A DNA stretch of 26,214 nucleotides from Temnopleurus reevesii. Taxonomy: Eukaryota > Echinodermata > Echinoidea > Temnopleuroida > Temnopleuridae. Position 1 is the first letter of the stretch. Each line of letters begins with the position of its first letter. The stretch is taken from the NCBI GenBank assembly GCA_036244855.1, contig BQKZ01000765.1, forward strand, positions 9,350 through 35,563, in the 5' to 3' direction. The notes under the pieces were generated by a model. It saw nothing but the letters and a program-made list of their open reading frames with translations. It had not been told where the DNA came from and did no database searches. Of the stretch, positions 19,797-26,214 are shown in pieces. Position numbers and translations under genes: made by a program.

Positions 19797-22700
19797 GTAC
19801 GAGAAGACACCAGAGTTGTTGTTTGGTCACTCACTATTTTTTTTATGTCTGTCCAAAACAATCTAGCTGGCATGTTAGAAGATGAATATTGCTTTCTCAT
19901 CAATATTTTAATCTGGTCTATTTCCCAGCTTCCACTAAACGTTAGATGAAAAAAAAAAAGATTGCATGGTACAAGTGTAGAACTAAGTTTCATTCACTGT
20001 TTCAAATCTGCAATTTGCCCGGAAAAGGAGAAGATCTATTTATCTTTATTCATTTTTTAAAGAAAAATATATTGTTGCTTCATGAAGTGTGGGACAAGAA
20101 AAAGCACACATGTGTGTTTTTCATTTTGGTTTTCAAATTTTTGCACCCTGGAATGAAATGTAGTGAGCATGGTAGGAGAAGAAGCAGAACAATTTTCATT
20201 TGCTTTTTCAATGTCTGCATGAAAACAAAATCAGAACTTGTGATGCCAGTAACTTCATGAATTCTTTTGAAATCAAATTATTCTTCAATAGTTCAACAAT
20301 TTCATTGATACAGAGGCATTATATATGTGAGAATGGTTGCTAAGAGCATGAAAGATCTAGATATCTGAAATTTATATTGTGAATGGCATTGGTGTGAATA
20401 TGACGAAGTGCTGTATGAACCAAATGGAAAGTTCTATGATCCTGGACAGAGAAAACAATGCTACCTTGTCATTCCTATAGATTTATTCGCTTGCTGTTTG
20501 ATAATATTCACATTTGGCTGTCCGCCCTCTTACCACAAGAGGGAGGCAGATAAGAAGAAAGATCCTGATCATTGCACAATATCCATTTTATGATAGAGTG
20601 TATGTCTTAGCACTTCATTTTGAATATTTCATACATGCACAAAATGTTTTTTTCCTGCTTCACACATTGTTTCATTTCATTATGTTGCACAAAGCTGTCA
20701 ATCGTGGATATGGCCAATTCTTAGATATTCCCAAACTTCGTACTCGGGCCTGGGTAGCACGCAAAGGTATTGCATGAAAGAGAGTCGATGTTGGTTTACT
20801 GGTCCTGCTTAATTGTGAAAAATATCCTCGAATAACATTTATGGATGAAATCATAACATATTTAGTGTTTAAATCAGTGTATCAATTTGTACAAATCTGT
20901 GTTGTTCAATTTGTACAATGCAGTTTATATCAATATCTTGATGTAAATATATTGTATCTACAGGTAAAAACTCTCCTCCAATGTGTAGTAATGTTGAAAT
21001 TATATTGTACATAGATTAATTACATTCAAGTACCTATTATGTACATATATGTACAGTGTTAAATATGAACATAATTTTTCCCCTTGTTGTAAATTAAATG
21101 ATTTAAACATGCTTGCTCTCTCATCACCTATCCAGAGGTGTGGAGGGATAAAGAAGAAACGAAGCTCAAATTAAAGATTGGTTGGGGGGAGGGGGGTAAT
21201 GGGGGGTAGAGAATAATCCCATCAGCGGGGATAGATGGAGGGGAGAGGGGCATTGATAAACATTAAGTGTACCATTAGTTTGGAAAAAAATATTTGCGAA
21301 AATAAAGGATATTAATCCATGATACCCTATTTTGAAGGGGGGGGGGGAAATCTAGCCCCTTACCTCCACCCCCAAAAATTAAATCTCCTGGCTACACCAC
21401 AAGGAAGCTCAGACTTAGCACTTGTACTTTCAAGTACTCATGTTACATGGCAACATAAAAGAGTACCAGCGTGTATTATGTGTGTGAGTCATTGTATGTG
21501 TGCTCCAAAGTCCACCGCACACGTCTGTGTTAATTTACATAATATTTCATATTTCCTTATTTCCTGTCAAAACAGAGCTTGAATAGAGACACGTCTTGTG
21601 TTGGGAGTATTTATAGGGGAAGCTGATTATTGAATCTGTGTAGAAATGAAACCAGTGAAGCTTGTAGCACATGGAGAATGGTTAATGTACCATGAACGTG
21701 ATAAGACTTTGAATTGACAAGACTTCGAATTGATGAATAATACATTTAGAGGCAAGGGAGGAAAAATTTGGAAAATCACTTTTGAATGAGTTTGCCACAA
21801 TGTTCGAGGTTTGGATGGGTGTGCTATGTGTTATTCTGGTTACTGTTGGAATATACTGCAAGAAGATTTGTAAGTTTGCTAGTTAGTGCTAAAGGTATCA
21901 AACATTATTTTTGCAGATATGACAATCACAAATTGAAATGACGTGTTTGGTTTTAAAAAAGATGATGTTCTTCACATTACATGCACCATGCACATATTTG
22001 GTGGGATATAGGATTTATTTACATACCGCCCGGGGGGGGAGGGGGGGTTCCATGTTTTCCTGGATTTTGCCAAGCCCCTGACCAGCAAATTTAAAGGAAA
22101 AGTTATTTTGCTGCCCCTCTTACAGTAAATTTGTCCCCCCCCCCCCCAAAAAAAAAAGGGGGGGGGAAATAAGAGTTGACAAGTGGAAAATGGCATTTCT
22201 GGATTATTTTTTTTGGCAAAGTAAAATAATTTTTGTTGCCTTTTTATCAGTAAACTATTGCCCTCCCCGTCCCCCCCCCCCAAAAAAAAAGCGCTGACAA
22301 GTTCAAATAATGGCTCTTCAGCAATACTTTGCTCTCCTATATATGCCCACCCCCACCTCCCTTCTAGGGCAGAAAAGAAAGAGAAATGGGGGAAAAAACC
22401 TTTACATTTTTTTTAAAATTCACTAATTTTGCACCTCTTGTTAGCTAAACTTTATGCTCCTTCCCCTTCTGCATACTGTTGCCCCCCCCCCCTCCCCTGC
22501 AAAAAATTAAAACATTCCTATGCCATTGTATACATTAATTCAAGTCATGATATAGCCTCCTTCCCACCCTCCCGTATGTTATTCAATTACAGTTGTAAAT
22601 ATTATCATATGCTTGGCCCCCAACCCAAGTAATTAATCCCACAGGCATAACTCACTCAATTGTTGAAACCACCACTTTTTTGTGGAGCAAACAGGGGTTT

Positions 22701-22977
22701 TCTACATGAAGGGTCATGGATGTTGCTACTTCTGATCAATGCTATGTTGGACAAACCTGCATTGGCAGAGTTTAGGAATATAACTACATGCAACCTATAT
22801 AAAAACCACAAAGTCTTTTGAAACCCATTTCCCCCTGATTTCTTTCATTAGAGAACATCAATAACGAACAATACTTAAAATCATGATACAAGCCAAGTAA
22901 ATCTGAATACTGTATTCTTTGAGATAACATAAATTAACATATTGCTTTTTTGTTTCTTTATATTTTGGTTCATCCAG
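19797..22977 (+). other. intron with G/C-run repeats
   Basis: About 3.2 kb, noncoding. Short ORFs at 19946-20260, 20408-20593, 20514-20777 and 21319-21582 show no recognisable protein. It contains a G-rich patch at 21180-21260, another at 21337-21348, and a degenerate tandem repeat with poly(C)-poly(A)-poly(G) blocks at 22030-22510. It ends with TTGGTTCATCCAG at 22977. Confidence 0.65.
22030..22510. repeat. degenerate tandem repeat with C-A-G homopolymer blocks
   Basis: Three related units can be recognised. Each has CAGTAAA or a variant with TTTGT/TATTGCC, a C run (about 22136-22147, 22271-22280, 22482-22491), an A run, then in two units GTTGACAAG or GCTGACAAG with ATGGC nearby. Spacing is roughly 135 bp then about 210 bp. 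The first has a direct C run, A run, G run succession. Noncoding. Confidence 0.6.
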
Positions 22978-23045
22978 TGTTTGCTGAAAGTGATCCTATG
23001 AAGTTTGATGTGGACTACCTTGCCAGGGCAGGAGCTTCAAGTGAT
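22978..23045 (+). CDS. TACC conserved block, part 1 (DYL..GASSD)
   Basis: Acceptor TTCATCCAG, donor GAT|gtaaga, phase 1 in and 0 out. It completes Val387 and encodes FAESDPMKFDVDYLARAGAS then SD, residues 388-409. FDVDYLARAGASSD aligns with the EVDYLEQFGTSS block of human TACC2/TACC3, the start of the region that includes the Aurora-A-phosphorylated serine. This short exon and the next are the strongest evidence for the family. Confidence 0.93.
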
Positions 23046-24449
23046 GTAAGATATTATATAATACATGAAGAACATAAAATCTATTTAGGGCTTAATTACA
23101 AACGGGTTCAATTAGAAATTGGCAGTAAAGCATGAATTATGTTGATATTCATACATAGAAATATGTTTACTTGTCTCAAGTTTTGATATTGTAAGCATAA
23201 TTTTCAGGATGATAATTGTAATTTCTGCACCTCTTTGGGATGACATAATGAGCCATGGAGTGATGAATTAATGGACATGTGCAGTTTAGAAATAGGTCAT
23301 GAGTTCAAACCATGATCGAGTAATGCGTGTGCCAAAAAAAGGGGTGGTTTGACTGCTTGCCAGGCACTCTGCTTTTTTTTAATGGAGAATGGCAACAGCT
23401 ATACCATGGAGTGTTGCTGGAAAGTTGCAAATCAGTTTCAACTTGAAAACCACATTTTCATTCACACACTCTCAGACACTTTTAACAAGTTGCACATGCA
23501 AGAATCATTTCTTTTGATTGGTGCATGATGATCAACTACAACATGCTCTTGATCACAACTTTCTAGCTCTACAATACATGTCATTCCCTACATGGAGAAC
23601 AGCTTGTACTATCTGAAGTTGTTACCCTGGATATATGAATGCCATTTCATCTCCCCATTATGATGTTTGATTTTTTTGCTAAGGGAACTTCCACAGCTGT
23701 TCTTGTTCACAGCGTTTTGATTGATTAGTCAGAGACCAAGAGCAAGTCTCATTTATCTGTAATTCTGGAGAGCTGTGTGATATAAATTTATTGAATTTAA
23801 TTGGGTAGAATTGATATGGATTATTCAAATTCTAAAAGTTGATGCAAGTGAATTTACAGTGTAAAAATTGACAAAGTTATAATAAATACAGATAGATTTG
23901 TGACAGATTTTAAATAATATACAATAAAATACACAAAAATAAAGTTTTGTGATTATTGTTATAAATAATCTTTTGATAGAGACTAAACTTTTAACCCAAT
24001 TTGGTTCAGGAATGACGGGAAGACGATAAAGTCATTAGATTGTCATCAATATTATTACGAGTCATAAATTGTTGGGAAAAAATATTCTCAGTACCAATAC
24101 AGAACTTTGTGCCCCAAACAGGACAGGGTTGATAATCCAAGACCATCTGTTGTACGTGCATTGCCAAATTGAACAATAGTTACGTTCGCAATAACATTTA
24201 TTGTATGATATTCGAACTATTTTTGACTAACTATATTTGCCAAAATAAATGCTGTCAGATGGATTTTTATCCCCAACACCCCTATCCTGACCTAGCATCT
24301 TTATTTTTTATTCACGATTTTGATAGAATGAATATACTATGGATTTTCACTTGTGATATATACAATTGCATTTCAGTGCCAACATTTACCGGTACCACCA
24401 ACCCCCTCCCCCAAACATTACCTAAACTTTCTTTACCTTATCTTTTCAG
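23046..24449 (+). other. intron, possible old SINE
   Basis: Noncoding, 1.4 kb. Around 23250-23385, GAGTTCAAACCATGATCGAG resembles the B box of a tRNA-derived SINE, followed by a TGCCAAAAAAA stretch and GGTTTGACTGCTTGCCAGGC; this is weak. The remainder is AT-rich. It ends with TTACCTTATCTTTTCAG (24449), a strong acceptor. Confidence 0.6.
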
Positions 24450-24528
24450 TTCCAGGAGTCTGCGTTAGCCAGGCAGTCTCTCTACGTTAAGTTTGACCCT
24501 CTAGTCAAAGGATGTCCTTCACCACAAG
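24450..24528 (+). CDS. TACC conserved block, part 2 (Aurora-A site region)
   Basis: Phase 0 in, 1 out; donor CAAG|gtaatg. It encodes residues 410-435: FQESALARQSLYVKFDPLVK and GCPSPQ. This aligns closely with human TACC3 FKESALRKQSLYLKFDPLLR. In TACC3 the serine before LYLKF (S558; S626 in maskin) is phosphorylated by Aurora A and then recruits clathrin to the spindle. Here that serine is kept (Ser419, 24477-24479) with Arg at -2, although the -3 basic residue is Ala. The second Leu of FDPLL is Val (FDPLV). Function by homology: spindle microtubule bridging with XMAP215/ch-TOG and clathrin. Confidence 0.96.
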
Positions 24529-25613
24529 GTAATGTTAATATCCCTACAAAACAGCTAATTTATATAGTGGAATTCCAGTTACTGGACAGCATGATAATAC
24601 CGGATGTGTTTCGAAATCGCACACCTACAGAATTATACGTACATGTGCAGCAATTATGTCAAATGTGGATTGCTTTGACTGATGATGAAATGCAAACACG
24701 TTTCAATTTATTTTCATGATTATAACAGCACTATACAGACAAAGTTAGTGATTGTGTTATTTTTATTGACTGGTTACCGATTCACCAGTATACTATGTTT
24801 GAGCAAATTTCCGGCACAATCCCAGGCCTCTGAATAGGACTTCATCAGGGAATCATATACAAGGTGATTTTGATGAAGGGCACTTTTTATTTGAGGCAAA
24901 ACAAAAGAGAACTGTAGAAGAATTTAAAGAAGGAACCATGGCAACTTAAGAGGGTACGCACGGCAATTGCCTTGGGTTTTCTCAGACTTGTTCGAGTCTA
25001 CAATCTCCTTTTAAATGCCTTCCGCAATTGAAGGCTCTTTTCTAAGGTTCTAGTTGTAGCCTACTTTTAGATCTCTAGTATTAGATCTTTTACAAAAATT
25101 TGGCATAAAATTACCAGTTTCCTTACAACCTTTTTTAATCTTTAGGTCTAGCTCCGGTGTAGTGAGTAGGCTATCTAGATCCCCATTACAGTGCTGCTTT
25201 CAGTTTTGGCAAGTTGAGATTTTTTCCATAGAATATGAAAAGAGAAAATGATAATCCTGGGCAGTGTTTCACCAAGATAAGAAAGACTTTACGAAAGACT
25301 TAACGCACGACTGGTATCAGATTTTTGACTGAATGATGAAGATTCCTACACGTATTGCACCCGTTAACGTAATCTAGTCTTTCCTAAAGTGGTGTGTAAC
25401 TTTAAGGACTATTGGTGAAACATTACCCTGTTATATCATCTCCAGTCCAAAAATACCACCTTTTATACAGCTTTGCTGAAAAGCAGCTTTTAGCTGATAG
25501 CAGGTTTTTTTTTTCTTTTACTGTGATTAAAAAAAAATAAAGTACAGTACAATACGAATACAAATGATTGACTTAATTTAATGATTTTACTTGATTATTC
25601 TTATGATGTTCAG
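24529..25613 (+). other. intron
   Basis: Noncoding. It contains a short family A foldback element (25256-25430) and an A/T-rich tail with poly(T) and poly(A) runs near 25505-25540. It ends with TTATGATGTTCAG at 25613, a modest acceptor. Confidence 0.65.
25256..25430. mobile_element. short family A foldback element
   Basis: It begins CCTGGGCAGTGTTTCACCAA and continues GATAAGAAAGACTTTACG, shared with 15603-15640. It ends ATTGGTGAAACATTACCCTG, an imperfect inverse of its start. The internal CGCACGACTGGTATC is also shared with the 15603 element. At 175 bp it looks like an uninterrupted member of the family, non-autonomous. Confidence 0.7.
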
Positions 25614-25822
25614 TACCAGCAGCCCTGCCTGCCCAGGAACCAGAGGGTGGGGACCTACTTCAGATGAAGACTCCATCCCCAAGCCACGTCCTTGACGGCA
25701 AAGTCAAGAGAAGAGCTGCGACCAACGACAGCGCCAACACCAGCCCGGAGAATACAGCAGCTGGCAGCAAACGTGTAGATTGCCTGCTCGCATTCACGCC
25801 TTCCAATGATCTAGACGCTGAG
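25614..25822 (+). CDS. TACC exon between conserved block and coiled coil
   Basis: Acceptor GTTCAG (25613), donor GAG|gtaggt (25823); phase 1 in, 0 out. It completes Val436 and encodes residues 437-505: PAALPAQEPEGGDLLQMKTP, a basic KVKRRAATNDSANTSPENTA stretch, and KRVDCLLAFTPSNDLDAE. In vertebrate TACC3 the equivalent segment links FDPLL to the coiled coil and ends with similar short hydrophobic/acidic motifs. KRRAAT and KRR could be phosphorylation or NLS sites; that is inference only. Confidence 0.88.
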
Positions 25823-26040
25823 GTAGGTTTGGAGATAGTCTTTTCATTCATCTCTTAGTGATAAAGCAAATGGTTTACATAATCTCAAATAAAAGGGAAA
25901 CAATGGTTTGCAGTTATACCATGTTAAAGGTAAAAAGATGTAAGCAAATTTTTCTGAAGGTAGTTTTTTGTTTTGAGATTTGCATGTATGTACAATAAAT
26001 ATATGTGTAGAATGAAGTTTTGTTTTGCTTGTCTTTTCAG

Positions 26041-26121
26041 GTCAGCAGTGCAAACTCCAGTGCAGAAATTCCCTCATCTGTAGCTGGGCCTGTTAGCGGC
26101 AGTGATGAGGGCATTGTACAG
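26041..26121 (+). CDS. TACC exon just before coiled-coil domain
   Basis: 81 nt, phase 0 at both ends, between GTCTTTTCAG and CAG|gtatgt. It encodes residues 506-532: VSSANSSAEIPSSVAGPVSG followed by SDEGIVQ. The ending GIVQ sits where human TACC3 has GPIVDLLQYSQKDLDA, the beginning of the TACC coiled coil, so the next exon, beyond the window, should start that domain. The gene is cut by the right edge. Confidence 0.88.
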
Positions 26122-26214
26122 GTATGTCTGATTATAAGGTACAAAGAAAATAATTGTTTGGATGCTCTTCAACAACTGGCCCTCTAAAAATGGCCCAACC
26201 TGAACTTTTTTTTT
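26122..26214 (+). other. start of next intron, cut by window end
   Basis: Begins with the consensus donor gtatgt; no further feature is visible. Confidence 0.7.

Noticed and set aside
20408..20777. additional TACC exon in the 19797-22977 intron
   Set aside because: No acceptor/donor pair in the needed phase 1 with TACC-like sequence was found, and the flanking exons already join in frame.
23250..23385. tRNA gene
   Set aside because: GAGTTCAAACC resembles a B box, but no A box or acceptor stem pairs; at most a degraded SINE.

Overview
This is eukaryotic, intron-rich, AT-rich genomic DNA. It carries one plus-strand protein-coding gene whose exons are spread across nearly the whole window. Joined at canonical GT-AG sites with consistent phases, the exons encode the N-terminal and middle parts of a TACC (transforming acidic coiled-coil) protein, the family of centrosome and spindle proteins that includes TACC1-3, maskin and D-TACC. 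The diagnostic evidence is a DYL..GASSDFQESAL..QSLYVKFDPL block (exons at 22978-23045 and 24450-24528), which matches the Aurora-A-regulated block of vertebrate TACC3 and maskin. Two SDP-like repeats with NPF and DPF cores support it, as does an N-terminal KVSFKTP motif like that of TACC3. The C-terminal coiled-coil TACC domain lies beyond the right edge. The organism is probably a marine invertebrate deuterostome such as an echinoderm (sea urchin type), judging from long repeat-laden introns, ACATGTA-rich DNA and foldback elements; that is inference, not proof. Layout: 1-1555 is 5' flank or first intron. The first coding exon (1556-1709) has an in-frame stop just before its ATG. At 3037-4269 is a large acidic, Ser-rich ORF with a phase-0 splice donor at 4092/4093. 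It is best read as an alternative first or cassette exon that can also end by intronic polyadenylation. A 4.4 kb intron follows, then exons at 8503-8690 and 9560-9798. Region 9799-13796 is an intron with several odd insertions, ending in a tandem array of 15 partial copies (149-162 bp) of the 3' splice site plus first part of the next exon; the 16th copy is the complete exon (13797-13944). Further exons are at 14650-14924, 17241-17291, 19686-19796, 22978-23045, 24450-24528, 25614-25822 and 26041-26121. Without the large alternative exon these give 532 codons with an open frame throughout. Introns contain nested foldback (MITE-like) elements, poly(C)/poly(G) tracts, microsatellites and short tandem repeats. 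No tRNA, rRNA, CRISPR or independent second gene could be supported. The most unusual structure is the acceptor and partial-exon array at 11521-13944. It amplifies the segment encoding the linker between the two SDP-like repeats. It offers 16 competing acceptors, and several copies keep a possible donor whose use would give a 97-nt exon frame-compatible with the full 148-nt exon.
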